Part shown: positions 34,098-42,791 of the stretch, one piece after another
How the letters are laid out: every line of letters starts with the position of its first letter
How positions within the stretch are numbered: the first letter of the stretch is position 1
Position numbers and translations under genes: made by a program
Notes under the pieces: generated by a model
What the model saw: the letters and a program-made list of their open reading frames with translations, nothing else
What the model was told of the DNA's origin: nothing
The model's database searches: none
Assembly (NCBI RefSeq): GCF_014651035.1
Contig: NZ_BMWC01000017.1
Coordinates: 1-64,000, forward strand
DNA: 64,000 nucleotides
Reading direction: 5' to 3'
DNA from: Streptomyces lomondensis
GTDB lineage: Bacteria; Actinomycetota; Actinomycetes; Streptomycetales; Streptomycetaceae

Positions 34098-34958
34098 ATG
34101 GAACGTGACGAACTCGCCGACTTCCTGCGCCGCCGCCGCGAGGCGATCCGCCCGGCCGAGGTCGGCATCGTCGACGGCCCCCGCCGCCGGACCACCGGCC
34201 TGCGCCGGGAAGAGGTGGCCATGCTCGCCGGCATGTCGGTGGACTACGTCGTACGCCTCGAACAGGGCCGCAGCAGCCAGCCCTCGACCCAGCTGCTCGG
34301 CGCGCTGGCCCGGGCGTTGCGCCTCTCCGACGACGAGCGCGACCACCTGTTCCACCTGGCCGGCCACCGGCCCCCGCCCGCCGACGGGGTGGCCCGCCTG
34401 GCCCGCGCCGGCCTGATCCGCATGCTCGACCTGCTCGGCGACACCCCGGCCCTGGTGCTGTCCGACCTGGGCGAGGTCCTCGCCCAGAACCGGGCCGCCC
34501 TCCTGCTCACGGGCGACCACACCGGCTGGTCCGGCGACCGGCGCTACATCGTGCACCGCTGGTTCACCGACCCCGCTGCCCGCGCCCTCTGCCCGCCCGA
34601 GGAGCAGGAGCACCACGCCCGCCAGCTCGTGGCCGACCTGCGTGCGGCCGCCGGCCGCCGGTCCGGCGACCCCACGGTCGCCGGACTCGTCGACCGGTTG
34701 CAGGCCGCGAGCGCCGACTTCCGCCGGCTCTGGGCCGAGCACGAGGTGGCGGTCCGGCGCGCCGACCGCAAGACCTTCCTGCACCCGGGGGTGGGGCGCC
34801 TACTGATGGACTGCGAGACCCTGGTCACGCCCGACCAGGGTCAGCAACTGCTGGTGCTCACCCCGGCGGACGCCGAGACCCGCGAGCGGCTGGAGCTGCT
34901 GCGGGTACTCGGCATCCAGGAATTCCCCACGGACCAGACAGGCCCACCCGTACGGTGA
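34098..34958 (+). CDS. XRE-family regulator with MmyB-like ligand domain
   Basis: The 286-residue protein has an HTH_3 domain (GLRREEVAMLAGMSVDYVVR, LEQGRSSQPSTQLL, residues 30-80) and a C-terminal MmyB-like/PAS-type domain with DLGEVLAQNRAALLL and LLVLTPADAETRERLELLRV. Such proteins typically repress a divergent oxidoreductase gene, here the aldo/keto reductase, and may bind a fatty acid-like ligand. Confidence 0.86.
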   Translation: MERDELADFLRRRREAIRPAEVGIVDGPRRRTTGLRREEVAMLAGMSVDYVVRLEQGRSSQPSTQLLGALARALRLSDDERDHLFHLAGHRPPPADGVARLARAGLIRMLDLLGDTPALVLSDLGEVLAQNRAALLLTGDHTGWSGDRRYIVHRWFTDPAARALCPPEEQEHHARQLVADLRAAAGRRSGDPTVAGLVDRLQAASADFRRLWAEHEVAVRRADRKTFLHPGVGRLLMDCETLVTPDQGQQLLVLTPADAETRERLELLRVLGIQEFPTDQTGPPVR

Positions 34959-35019
34959 AGCGACCGGCCACGGCGCAGCGGCTCGGATTCGGGGGTGAGC
35001 CGCCCATCACGTCCTCTGC

Positions 35020-35285
35020 GAACGCGTCCGGCCTGGCAGCCCGCCCCTCCGCTGCGTGTCCCGCACCATGGCCCGGTGGTCGGTGTCGGCCACGTCCGTG
35101 ACTCCGAGGACGTCGTCCCGGCTGCGCTTCCCGGGTTCAAGCGCGGAGATGGACGAGCGGCTTGGTCTTCTGCGGCGGGCAGACGCAGGCGAAGTTCCGC
35201 GGGCGCTGATACGCGCGGTACTGCTTGCGCTGCACCCGGCTGACGCCGTCCCCGAGGCCGAGCCACACGTCGTCGACCCCCTCGG
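35020..35285 (-). pseudogene. DUF5655-like scrap
   Basis: The minus strand reads DDVWLGLGDGVSRVQRKQYR, RPRNFACVCPPQKTKPLVHL and then, after a stop and frame change, ALEPGKRSRDDVLGVTD. This resembles the C-terminal domain of DUF5655/predicted transport proteins. With stop and frameshift it cannot be functional. It fills most of the 360-bp gap after the XRE gene. Confidence 0.4.
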
Positions 35286-35317
35286 CAGGCGACCCACCCC
35301 CGGGTCAGGCTTCCTTG

Positions 35318-35875
35318 TCAGCGAACCTGGTCGCCCTTCGGCCCGATGCCTTTGATCCTGGTCGGAGTTCCGTCCGGGGCGAACGAGTCGTGGAAGGTGA
35401 AGGCGTGCGGCGCGGAGCCGTGGTCGTGGAGGTGCTCCAGCCTGGAAACCCCGTCCCGCCAGGTGGGTATCGCGCAGTCGGAGACCCACCAGAACACGTA
35501 ATTCGGGCGCCCTGTCCTCTCGAACCAGTCGTAACGCCTGTTCAGCGCCTCACGGTGCAGACCGGTGTAGACGGCGTCGAAGGCGGGGCGCAGGTCGGTC
35601 CAGAGTGAGAGGGTCGTGGCCAGGGCGGTGGTTTCCTGCGTACGGCCCTTTCCGTACCAAGTCGGTACGGCGAACTCCCCCCATGCACCCCAGTCCGCCT
35701 CGAAGAGCACGCCCCGGTCACCGTCTGCCGCTTCAGCATGCGTGAGATATCCGGGGTGCTGACTCATCTTCCGGTAGACGGCCTCACCAATGCCGTAGAA
35801 CTCGCGCGTGAGAGGTGCGGGATCGGCGAGAGGTGACTTCAGGACGCCGAATGTGTACAGCGCAAGATGGGGCAT
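35318..35875 (-). CDS. DUF3291 domain protein
   Basis: GGGAGAGAC precedes the ATG at 35875. The 185-residue soluble protein has LALYTFGVLKSPLADP at the N-terminus and NYVFWWVSDCAIPTWRDGVS followed by RLEHLHDHGSAPHAFTFHDS, the usual DUF3291 layout related to heme-degrading-type ferredoxin-like folds. Function is unknown. Confidence 0.78.
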   Translation of the reverse strand: MPHLALYTFGVLKSPLADPAPLTREFYGIGEAVYRKMSQHPGYLTHAEAADGDRGVLFEADWGAWGEFAVPTWYGKGRTQETTALATTLSLWTDLRPAFDAVYTGLHREALNRRYDWFERTGRPNYVFWWVSDCAIPTWRDGVSRLEHLHDHGSAPHAFTFHDSFAPDGTPTRIKGIGPKGDQVR

Positions 35876-36383
35876 GCGTCTCTCCCTGGTTGGGGTTGCC
35901 TGGCGTGGACCCGGTTCGGTGGCTTACGCATGGGGGCGAGGGTTCGTGGGGCGTGACCGACTCATCCCGTCGCGGCTCGCGCAGCCTGAAGGAGCCCCTG
36001 TGCGACCGTGGGCGACCACCGAAGACCAGATGAAGGTAGCTGCCTCTGCGAGCCATGTCGAAGTTGCGTTTTCCCTGTCCAAGTGGCCTCTTGTACAGGT
36101 TTTTGCGGGAACTGGGGCGGTGGCGCTGCCTGGCATCGACAACCCCGTTCAATCCGGTGTGCCGGGGCGACGCCAGCGGCGTTGTCGGCGTCGACTGGGT
36201 TGGGTTGGATGACGGAGCGACCGGGTTCACCGTCAAAGGACAGTTGCTGTAACTCGCCTGGGAGGTCTCATGGGACGGCCCCGTCGACCGGGACGGTGGA
36301 CGGGCCGTGGAGTGGTTGGGCGGGAGGGATCAGGACTTCGGCGCCGGTTCGGCGATGCGGGCTTCATGCCGCCCTCTGTCCAC
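35876..36383. other. Gap without a supportable gene
   Basis: Several short open frames occur on both strands but none shows a family signature, a good ribosome site or sustained codon bias. GC content dips relative to neighbours, which fits decayed acquired DNA next to the transposon-derived scraps that follow. Confidence 0.5.
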
Positions 36384-36793
36384 TCAGCCCGCAAGTCGCG
36401 TATCTAGCCGAGGAGTTCGCCGATCGGGTTCGCCGATCGGAGTGCGCTGGGCGAGGATCTCGGTGTGGGCGGCTTTGAGGGCGTCCTCGGCGTTCAGGGC
36501 GCGTGCGCGCCAGGTCGCTTCGCGTTCGCCGTCCTGTTCAGCGAGCGTGCGGAATTGGTGTTCGCCGGCCTGAGCCATCGCTGCGACGACCGCGGCTCCG
36601 GCCTCGACGCCGTCGTAGAGGAAGTGCGTGAGACGTCCGCTCGGCGGGCGACGTCGGCGACGCTGACCTGGGCTTTCTCGCGTCGGAGCCGGGCGATGGC
36701 CTGGTGGACGCGTTCAAGGGCGGCTTCGGTCTTGCGGCGGCGTGCAGCCAGGGCCGCCGCGGTGCGAGGTTCGGGAACGGTGGCGGTGTTCAT
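36384..36793 (-). pseudogene. DUF6262 transposon-associated protein, frameshifted
   Basis: From ATG 36793, TAAALAARRRKTEAALERVH and VSVADVARRADVSRT give the N-terminal helical/HTH part; the frame then shifts into MAQAGEHQFRTLAEQDGERE and ALNAEDALKAAHTEILAQRT. This is the DUF6262 protein that accompanies Tn554-type tyrosine-recombinase transposons. One frameshift near 36630 inactivates it. Confidence 0.65.
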
Positions 36794-37059
36794 GCAGCGT
36801 CCTGTTCGCACCGACCCTCAAGCCCCCGTCTGGCGAGCCAGGTGACAACCAGCCGGTCCCGGGGCGGCGTTCAACGTCTCCAGGAGCCTCTCCCGGGCGC
36901 ACCGTATACGGCGAGCAGAACGCCCACCTGGCCTATCTGCCATGCTGCAACGGGGCCGGCTTCCAGCCCGTCACCTCCTGGATGAACCCGCCCTTGTCGG
37001 CTGCCGTAGCGTTCCACCCGCGGTCCAAGACAGCTTCACCAACTCGGGGTCCGTCGGCA

Positions 37060-37432
37060 GAGTCCTGGCAAAAGGCGCGGCTTGGAAGCCTTGTTCGCGG
37101 CCTGGTCCACCCACAGGCGCCACAGTTCCAAGGCGCTGATCTCTTCGGGCAGGTAGTCGTCGCTGATGCCCGGGGATGACGGGCGCGGGGGCTCGGAGGA
37201 CCAGCCGGCGGATCGCTGAGGCCCGGCCGCGCTGGGCGGGAACTCCGGCGGCTCGGAGTTGGTCGAACAGGCTTACCTGGTCTATCGGATGCCGGGCTGC
37301 CGACCGGGGAACAGCCTGAACAGCGCCACCATGCGGAACTGGAGGCGCGACGTCGATACCCGTAAGTCCCTCGACGGCTCTGCGAAAGCGGCGCCAGGTG
37401 ATCTGCCGCAGGTCCTGCTCGGGCTCAGTCAC
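37060..37432 (-). pseudogene. Tyrosine integrase/transposase scrap (Tn554-like)
   Basis: LFDQLRAAGVPAQRGRASAI and RRLVLRAPAPVI resemble the C-terminus of the integrases that sit beside DUF6262 in Tn554-like elements; DDYLPEEISALELWRLWVDQ follows in another frame. No catalytic RHRY set is left. The 250 bp to the MFS gene hold nothing recognisable. Confidence 0.45.
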
Positions 37433-37680
37433 TCATTTCCGCGTTCCCGCGGTGCCGAGCGTCCTTGTCCGTCAGGAAGCCTGAACGCCCGCTGATCGTG
37501 GTGCAGTTGGTCGCAGCCGCCTTGGCGCCGGCCTGCGTATGCGGGTAGCCCGCGGAGACGTCGCGCATCTTACGCACGCCCACTCCGCTCGTCTGCGGTG
37601 CGGACACGCGGACGCACTCCACGACGACGCAGCGCTTGCACATCCCGACGAACCCCCGCACCCATGACCTGGCGGCGGGC

Positions 37681-38940
37681 TCAGCCCATTCTGCGGCGGA
37701 TCGCTGTGCCTCGGGCTGGGTTCGCCGCTGACTCCTCGGCCGACGACAACTCCCGGCGCCGGAAAGTACCCGCGGCCAGAGTCAACGGGCCGATCAACAA
37801 CACGAGCACCGCGACAGCGCCGAGCGCGACCGGCAGGCTGGTCAGCTCGGCGACCCCGCCGACCATCGGAGGGCCGAGCAAGAACCCGCTGTAGGCAATG
37901 GTTGTCGCGAACGCGACCTCGCGCTCACCACCGCCCCCGTCGGCCCGCCGCCCGGCCGAGCCACTCAACTCCATGACGACCGGAGACGCGTACGCCAAAC
38001 CGACACCGGCGACGGCGAAGCCGGCGAAGGTGAGCGCCGGGGACGGCGCCATGACCGCGGTGGCCAGCCCCAGCCCACCGATCGCCGCACCCCCGATGAG
38101 CATCCGTGGTGCGCCCCAACGACGCTGGATCGCCTCACCGCACAGGCGGGTGCACGCCATGGTGATCGAGAAGCACGAGTAGATCAGGGCGCCGGTGGCC
38201 TCGCTGAGACCGCGCTCCTGCACACCGAACAGCGCCGACCAGTCCGCGGCCGCTCCTTCGGCTATCGAGGCACATAGTGCCACGCCGCCGAGCAGCCACA
38301 GCGCCGGTCGCCTGAACGGTGCCCGCCCGGCGCGCCCGCTCTTCGCGGGCACCCTCAGCAGTTCCTCGACGGGAATCCAGCGGGCGATGCCGACGGTGAC
38401 GCCGCCGCAGATCACCGCGACGATGACGAAATGACGGCTCGGTGCCAGCCCTTGTCCGGCCGCGACCGCAGCGCCTACCGAACCGGCCAGCGTGCCGAAA
38501 CTGAAGGCCGCGTGGAACAGCGGCATGATCGCCCGGCCGGTCCGCCGGGTCGCTGTCACGCCGGCCATGTTCATCGCCACGTCCATCACGCCGACCGTCG
38601 CGCCGAGCACGATCAGCAGCAGGCCGAGCGTCGCGGGCGACCTCGCCAGTCCCAGAGCCGGAAGCATCGCGGACCCGGCGACGCCGGACACCGTCATCAC
38701 GACGCGAGCGCCGAACGCCGCGCACAGCCGGCCGGCGAGAATCGAAGCGGCGATCATACCCACGCTGGCACCGAGCAGGGACAGCCCCAGCGCACCCTCG
38801 TCCGCACCGATCTGCGCGGCCAGCGCGGGCACTCGAGGGGCCCACGAGCCAAGCAGCGCGCCGTTGAGAACGAACGCACCGAGTACCGCGATGATCCCCG
38901 GGTCCCGGCCGCCGGCCCGGTCCGGATGGGTACCGGTCAT
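37681..38940 (-). CDS. MFS transporter
   Basis: The 419-residue protein has 12 hydrophobic helices. AVLGAFVLNGALLGSWAPRV and LPALAAQIGADEGALGLSLL at the N-terminus and TVGVMDVAMNMAGVTATRRT in helix 4 match the inner-membrane sugar/drug MFS subgroup (FucP/YbjJ-like). A C-terminal Arg-rich tail follows helix 12. Substrate is unknown. It is flanked by mobile-element scraps on both sides. Confidence 0.83.
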   Translation of the reverse strand: MTGTHPDRAGGRDPGIIAVLGAFVLNGALLGSWAPRVPALAAQIGADEGALGLSLLGASVGMIAASILAGRLCAAFGARVVMTVSGVAGSAMLPALGLARSPATLGLLLIVLGATVGVMDVAMNMAGVTATRRTGRAIMPLFHAAFSFGTLAGSVGAAVAAGQGLAPSRHFVIVAVICGGVTVGIARWIPVEELLRVPAKSGRAGRAPFRRPALWLLGGVALCASIAEGAAADWSALFGVQERGLSEATGALIYSCFSITMACTRLCGEAIQRRWGAPRMLIGGAAIGGLGLATAVMAPSPALTFAGFAVAGVGLAYASPVVMELSGSAGRRADGGGGEREVAFATTIAYSGFLLGPPMVGGVAELTSLPVALGAVAVLVLLIGPLTLAAGTFRRRELSSAEESAANPARGTAIRRRMG

Positions 38941-39155
38941 TGTCAGCTCCGTCCCGGCCCGGTCCTGGTCGAGCCACGATCGGCCCGGCGCCGGGGCACA
39001 CCTGCGGAGATCTGCGTGGATCACGCCGATGGAACCGAGCGTAGGTGCGCCGGAACACCCGTCGGCCGCGATGGCAGGTTCGAGCCAAGAGGATGGCTGG
39101 TTTCCGCCAAGCGGGTGCAGCGTCAGCCTCGCGCTTTCAAAGAAGCACACTCCAG

Positions 39156-39622
39156 GTGAGCAAGCGTATGGGGTTGTACCCGCGTGCCCGCGTCGAGAGC
39201 GGCGGCAGCGGGGCAGTCTCGCAGGCCGGGGCGGTGCTGCTGGTCGGAGACGGTCCCAAGTCCCGCCTGAACGCCGCGATATCGGCGGCACTGGCGCCGT
39301 GGCGCAAGCCGCGGGCAGTGCACGACGACAAGGCAAGGTTCTGCTGGACATTGCGCTCGCAGCGGCTCTGGGCGACGACTGCCTGGCCGATGTCGCCATG
39401 CTGCGGGCCGCGCCCGACGTATTCGGTCCAGTGGCGTCCAACCCCACGGCCTCCCGGCTCATCGACGCCCTCGCCGCAGCATGCCCGAAGGCCTCACCGC
39501 GATCCGGTCGGCGCGGGCCGAAGTACGGTCGCGGGTCTGGGAACTGGCAGTCGCGAACGGTCCGGCCGCCGCCCGTCACGTGATCGTGGACATCGACGGC
39601 GTGCTGGTCCTCGCCTACAGCC
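39156..39622 (+). pseudogene. IS1380-family transposase N-terminal scrap
   Basis: Starting at GTG 39156, the sequence reads GLYPRARVESGGSGAVSQAG, NAAISAALAPWRKPRAVHD, then after a frameshift VLLDIALAAALGDDCLADVA and VASNPTASRLIDALAA, then after a second shift EGLTAIRSARAEVRSRVWEL and VDIDGVLVLA. This is the N-terminal third of an IS1380-type DDE transposase. Two frameshifts and the missing catalytic part show it is dead. Confidence 0.7.
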
Positions 39623-40050
39623 CGCTCGCCGGCGGCCGGCTGTCCGGCAAGTGGCGTCAGGACGCCGACCTGCCCACGCCCTCACCGGCGCGGCAGTGGC
39701 TGGCCGACCGAGCCGGGTACGCCTGCCGCCGAGGGGTTGCAGCTCCTGGCCAGCTGGGCAGCCACCCAGAATCAGGCGAAGGCTGCCCCATGGCACGACG
39801 CCGAGCGTTGACGCCGCCGAGGGCATGGTCGACCGCGGTCAGCAGGTCGTCGGAGAACTTCACGCCGGAGGCGGCGGCGTTGGCGTGGACCTGTTCGGGG
39901 CGGGAGGCGCCGGTGATCGCGGAGGGGACCTCGCTGCGGCGCAGGATCCAGGCGAGCGCCAGGGTGGACAGCAATCATGCGGTACCGCACCTCGGCAGCT
40001 CGGACCTGGAGGTCTCCGAGATCTCCCTCGGACCGGTTCCGGTACCGGCC
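39605..40050. pseudogene. Scrambled aldo/keto reductase scraps
   Basis: Three pieces of AKR genes lie together: YSPLAGGRLSGKWRQDADLP on plus at about 39610, LSTLALAWILRRSEVPSAIT and TGASRPEQVHANAAASGVKF on minus at 39790-39974, and LGSSDLEVSEISLG on plus at about 39995. Order and strands are mixed, so at least one inversion and several deletions are needed. None is a working gene. Confidence 0.55.
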
Positions 40051-40169
40051 GACCCGGAGTCCCTCCTGTGGGGGGTACTGACAGGGACCCCAGGCAAGAG
40101 GATGGCGCACACCACCCGGCTAGGTGTGCTGTCCGGACAGGTTGGTGACGCGGCTTGCTGGGGGTGTAG

Positions 40170-40423
40170 CCGCCGATTCCCGCGGCGAGCTCGGCCGTCC
40201 GGGTCCTGTCGGTGCCCCTGGGCACGGCGCTCGGCGGACCGCTGGTGGCCGGCCTCGGCGCGGTCGGGCGCTGCGCCTGTCCGGTGCGGGCATCGCGGTG
40301 GTGGGCCTGGTCGCTGCCGTCTCGCTGACGCTGCATGCCTCGCGCACGCGCCACGAGCCGACAGCGGGCGCCACACAGTCGGCCGGCGCGGACGCGAGGG
40401 CAGAGGCGGAGGCGCGGCCCTAG
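40170..40423 (+). pseudogene. MFS transporter C-terminal scrap
   Basis: The plus strand encodes LSVPLGTALGGPLVAGLGAV and, after a frame change, LSGAGIAVVGLVAAVSLTLH, the last two helices of a DHA-type drug-efflux MFS protein. No upstream helices remain. Confidence 0.45.
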
Positions 40424-40632
40424 GCGGTGTATCGGAGTGTGATGGTCACAACCACTCGTTGATGGATGACCTGTCGCAGCGGCTTGAACAGGGCTGCGCC
40501 AGGCCGTTCCCGTTCACCTTTACGGGCAGGCCGCAGCAACTGGACTCCATTCTCGGACAGTTCGCGTTCGAAACCACGGCCGAAGTAGTTCTTGTCGCCG
40601 GTGAGAGTCTGTCGGGGGCGCTCTCGCAGAAG

Positions 40633-40684
40633 TGTCGGCGTACACCTGAACGCGGCCAGTCAGGTACAGCCATACGTCCCCGGT
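40633..40684 (+). repeat. Left end of the transposon (imperfect inverted repeat)
   Basis: Begins TGTCGGCGTACACCTGAACG and carries GTACAG and ACGTCCCC blocks at positions 32-37 and 42-49 from the tip. It mirrors 42027-42078. Confidence 0.75.
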
Positions 40685-40769
40685 CCTGAAGGCGGTCGAG
40701 TATTCAGGGAGGGCCGGGGCTCGCCGGATCTCTCAGGGGCGGGGCATGTCGGCCTGGCAAGGGCGCGCC

Positions 40770-41519
40770 CTACGCTTCAGCGCGTCGCAGAGAGGCAGGC
40801 GTACGCCCGATGAAGTCCCGCGCGGTACGGGCGAGGTGGGCCTGGTCGGCGAAGCCTGCGGTGGCTGCGGCCAGGGCGGCGGTCGAATCGGGCAGGGCGG
40901 CGATCGCGGTGCGGAGCCGGCCCCATCGGCGCAGGCGGGTGAGCGTAATGCCCACGTCCTGGCGGACCAGGGCGCGCAACCGCGGGGCAGACAGGCCGAC
41001 CTCGATGGCGATGGAGGTGATGGGCATGTCCGGATCGCGCAGCGTGCACAGGTCGACAGCGTGGGCGACTCTCGGATCGAGTGGGGAGGGGCACCCCGCG
41101 AGTGTCCGCAGCTCGGTGTATCCGGCGGTCAGGTCCACACCGGCGTCGGGGCCGTCGGAATCGATGGTGCCGAGCGCGGCGAGCAGGCGGCGGACCTCGC
41201 CGGCAGCGAGCCGTATCGGCTCCGGGTAGCAGGGCAGCAGCCAGGGATCGACGAACAGGGCGATGTAGGGCGAGGTCGCCGCACAGGTGTGGGCCAACTG
41301 GGGCGGAACGATCAGCCCGGACGCCGCCACCAAGGGCCGTCCCGGCTGGCGGAGTTCGACGTGACCGCCGATCGGCAGCACGGCTTTCCACGCGGGCAGC
41401 CGGTGTTGGGTGACGCGGAACGGGCGGAATTCGGCGAACATCGTCGCTTCGGTGCCGGAGGCGAAGACGATGCGGCGATCGTTCTGTTCAAGTGCCCAGG
41501 CACGAGGTGAACGGATCAT
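40770..41519 (-). CDS. AraC-family regulator (transposon cargo)
   Basis: The start at 41519 gives 249 residues: an N-terminal cupin-like sensing domain (VELRQPGRPLVAASGLIVPP) and a C-terminal double HTH (ITSIAIEVGLSAPRLRALVR, AATAGFADQAHLARTARDFI, GRTPASLRR). It probably controls the divergent DoxX-like gene, whose start is only 6 bp away, which leaves no room for separate leaders; a later start such as the Met of MFAEFRPF is possible. Lies wholly within the 1,446-bp insertion. Confidence 0.82.
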   Translation of the reverse strand: MIRSPRAWALEQNDRRIVFASGTEATMFAEFRPFRVTQHRLPAWKAVLPIGGHVELRQPGRPLVAASGLIVPPQLAHTCAATSPYIALFVDPWLLPCYPEPIRLAAGEVRRLLAALGTIDSDGPDAGVDLTAGYTELRTLAGCPSPLDPRVAHAVDLCTLRDPDMPITSIAIEVGLSAPRLRALVRQDVGITLTRLRRWGRLRTAIAALPDSTAALAAATAGFADQAHLARTARDFIGRTPASLRRAEA

Positions 41520-41525
41520 CGTGCC

Positions 41526-41897
41526 ATGCACGCTATCGCTGCCGTCGCCTTGGCGGTGTTCCTGGTCGTCACGGGAGTCCTGCATTTCTTGGTCCCTGGC
41601 TACTTCCTCAGACTGGTACCCGCTTGGCTCCGCCGGGAGCGGCTCCTCGTGGCCGTCAGCGGGTCGGCAGAGGTCATGGTGGGTGCACTGGTGCTGGTTC
41701 CTTGCAGTAGACCGGTCGGGGGCTGGGCCGCCGCCGCTCTGATCACCTGTTACCTGGTGTCCCACTTGGACGCGCTGCGACGCGCGCGGCCGGACCTGCC
41801 CCGGCTGCTGGAACGGCCGGCCGGTGCGGTGGCTCGGCTGGTGGTGAACATCCTGTACATCGCCTGGGCGGTTGCCGTGGCCAGATCGGCGGCCTGA
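41526..41897 (+). CDS. DoxX-like small membrane protein (transposon cargo)
   Basis: The 123-residue protein has four hydrophobic helices (HAIAAVALAVFLVVTGVLHF at the start, AVSGSAEVMVGALVLVP, AAALITCYLVSHLD, LVVNILYIAWAVAVARS), matching the DoxX/DoxD-like fold. Related proteins take part in thiol or quinone redox stress. It is divergent from the AraC gene within the insertion, suggesting a regulated stress trait moved as cargo. Confidence 0.78.
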   Translation: MHAIAAVALAVFLVVTGVLHFLVPGYFLRLVPAWLRRERLLVAVSGSAEVMVGALVLVPCSRPVGGWAAAALITCYLVSHLDALRRARPDLPRLLERPAGAVARLVVNILYIAWAVAVARSAA

Positions 41898-42026
41898 TGC
41901 ACGATACGTTTCAGGCCGCGAGGCGAGTCGGGCAGGGACGAGTCGTGAGTCCGGTTCCTGAGTCAGCCTGCCTGCCGCAGACGATCTTGTGACCTCACGA
42001 GGTCCGCTCACGAACGCGTACCAGCA

Positions 42027-42078
42027 ACTGGGGACGTTCACCTGTACGCCGCTGGGAAGTCAAAGTCGTGCGCCGACA
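42027..42078 (-). repeat. Right end of the transposon (imperfect inverted repeat)
   Basis: Read inward from 42078 it begins TGTCGGCGCACGACTTTGAC and has GTACAG at 32-37 and ACGTCCCC at 42-49, the same positions as in the left end. Confidence 0.75.
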
Positions 42079-42570
42079 AGAAGCTCGCATTCGGCTGCCA
42101 GGAGGTCAAGGAGGGTCTCGCGTTCGTCGGCCTTGGCCCCGGTCAGGGCGAAGGCGATGTGCAGTCCCTGAAGGGTGCGGACCAGGTGCAGGCGCAGGCC
42201 CCAGAAGAAGCGGCTGTGGCTGGCGCAGTAGCCGTATTCGGCCCAACCTGCCAGGTCGGAGCGTTTGACGGTCTCGCGGGAGCGGCCGCATTCCACCGGG
42301 GTTGACGCTTCGCATCAGACCGGCGGCCTTGCGCAGCCGCTTGTTGTAGTCGGGCTGCTGGGCAGGTAGGGGAAGAGGTGGCGCAGGTGGGCACGGGCAT
42401 GGCGGAGCCATTTTGGCCTCGGAGGTGTAGCCGAGTATGGCCTGCATCGTGGCGAGGGTGACCAGTTCCGCATCGCTCAGGCGGGGCGTCATGCCGACCG
42501 GCGGGCGCCACGGCGCCAGGTCGGGATGCTCCTTCAGTATGTCGTCGGTCGTCGCATTAGAGTGCTGTCG

Positions 42571-42617
42571 CGAGGGTGTCCACGTCGTTCGTCACAAAAC
42601 GATCTTGGACACCCTCG
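42571..42617 (-). repeat. Long hairpin over the IS982-type transposase start
   Basis: CGAGGGTGTCCA (42571) and TGGACACCCTCG (42606) form a perfect 12-bp stem. The GTG start of the transposase (42594) lies in the loop and codons 4-8 lie in the stem, so the structure could limit translation of the transposase. Confidence 0.55.
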
Positions 42618-42665
42618 TTCTCGTCTCCGCAGGCACCCCTTGGACCACAGCACCAGGAGGAACCG

Positions 42666-42791
42666 GTGTCATACCCGCAACTGCTCACCCCCGAGGAGAA
42701 GCTCGCGGACGCGAAGAAGCTGTTGAGCCCCCCGGACCGCGTGATCGCGATGTTCGGCATCGCGCTGGCCGCAAACCGGGCTGTGACATGA
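42666..42791 (+). CDS. 41-residue small protein
   Basis: A GTG at 42666 sits 5 bp after a perfect AGGAGG. The product VSYPQLLTPEEKLADAKKLL continues SPPDRVIAMFGIALAANRAV and ends at a TGA that overlaps the next ATG (ATGA). Strong ribosome site and coupling support real translation. It could also be a shortened remnant of a longer protein. No function is known. Confidence 0.6.
   Translation: MSYPQLLTPEEKLADAKKLLSPPDRVIAMFGIALAANRAVT

Larger units (their letters stand above)
40633..42078. mobile_element. Non-autonomous transposon carrying AraC and DoxX genes
   Basis: The ends are TGTCGGCG (40633) and CGCCGACA (42071-42078), flanked by AGAAG at 40628-40632 and again at 42079-42083. Read inward, the outer 52 bp of both ends match at 32 positions, including GTACAG at 32-37 and ACGTCCCC at 42-49. 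Excision with one AGAAG restores the transposase codons of the host IS982 element. Inside are only an AraC regulator and a DoxX-like gene; no transposase. TGT..ACA ends with 5-bp duplications are known for Tn7/Tn5053/Tn552-type elements; that a transposase of this kind acts in trans is inferred. Confidence 0.8.
40431..42594 (-). pseudogene. IS982-type transposase interrupted by a 1,446-bp insertion
   Basis: The 5' part begins at GTG 42594 (VTNDVDTLATAL), shifts frame to TTDDILKEHPDLAPWRP and MTPRLSDAELVTLATMQAIL, shifts again to VECGRSRETVKRSDLAGWAE and ADERETLLDLLAAECELL, and stops at about 42079. The 3' part resumes at 40632 with LRERPRQTLTGDKNYFGRGF and RPARKGERERPGAALFKPLR, down to about 40431. 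The join AECELL-RERPRQTL is in frame if the insert and one AGAAG are removed, so the insert entered this gene. Confidence 0.8.

Noticed and set aside
36183..36205. TGTCGGCGTC near 36183 as another end of the new transposon
   Set aside because: Only the outer 8 bases match; the GTACAG and ACGTCCCC blocks are absent at the expected positions.
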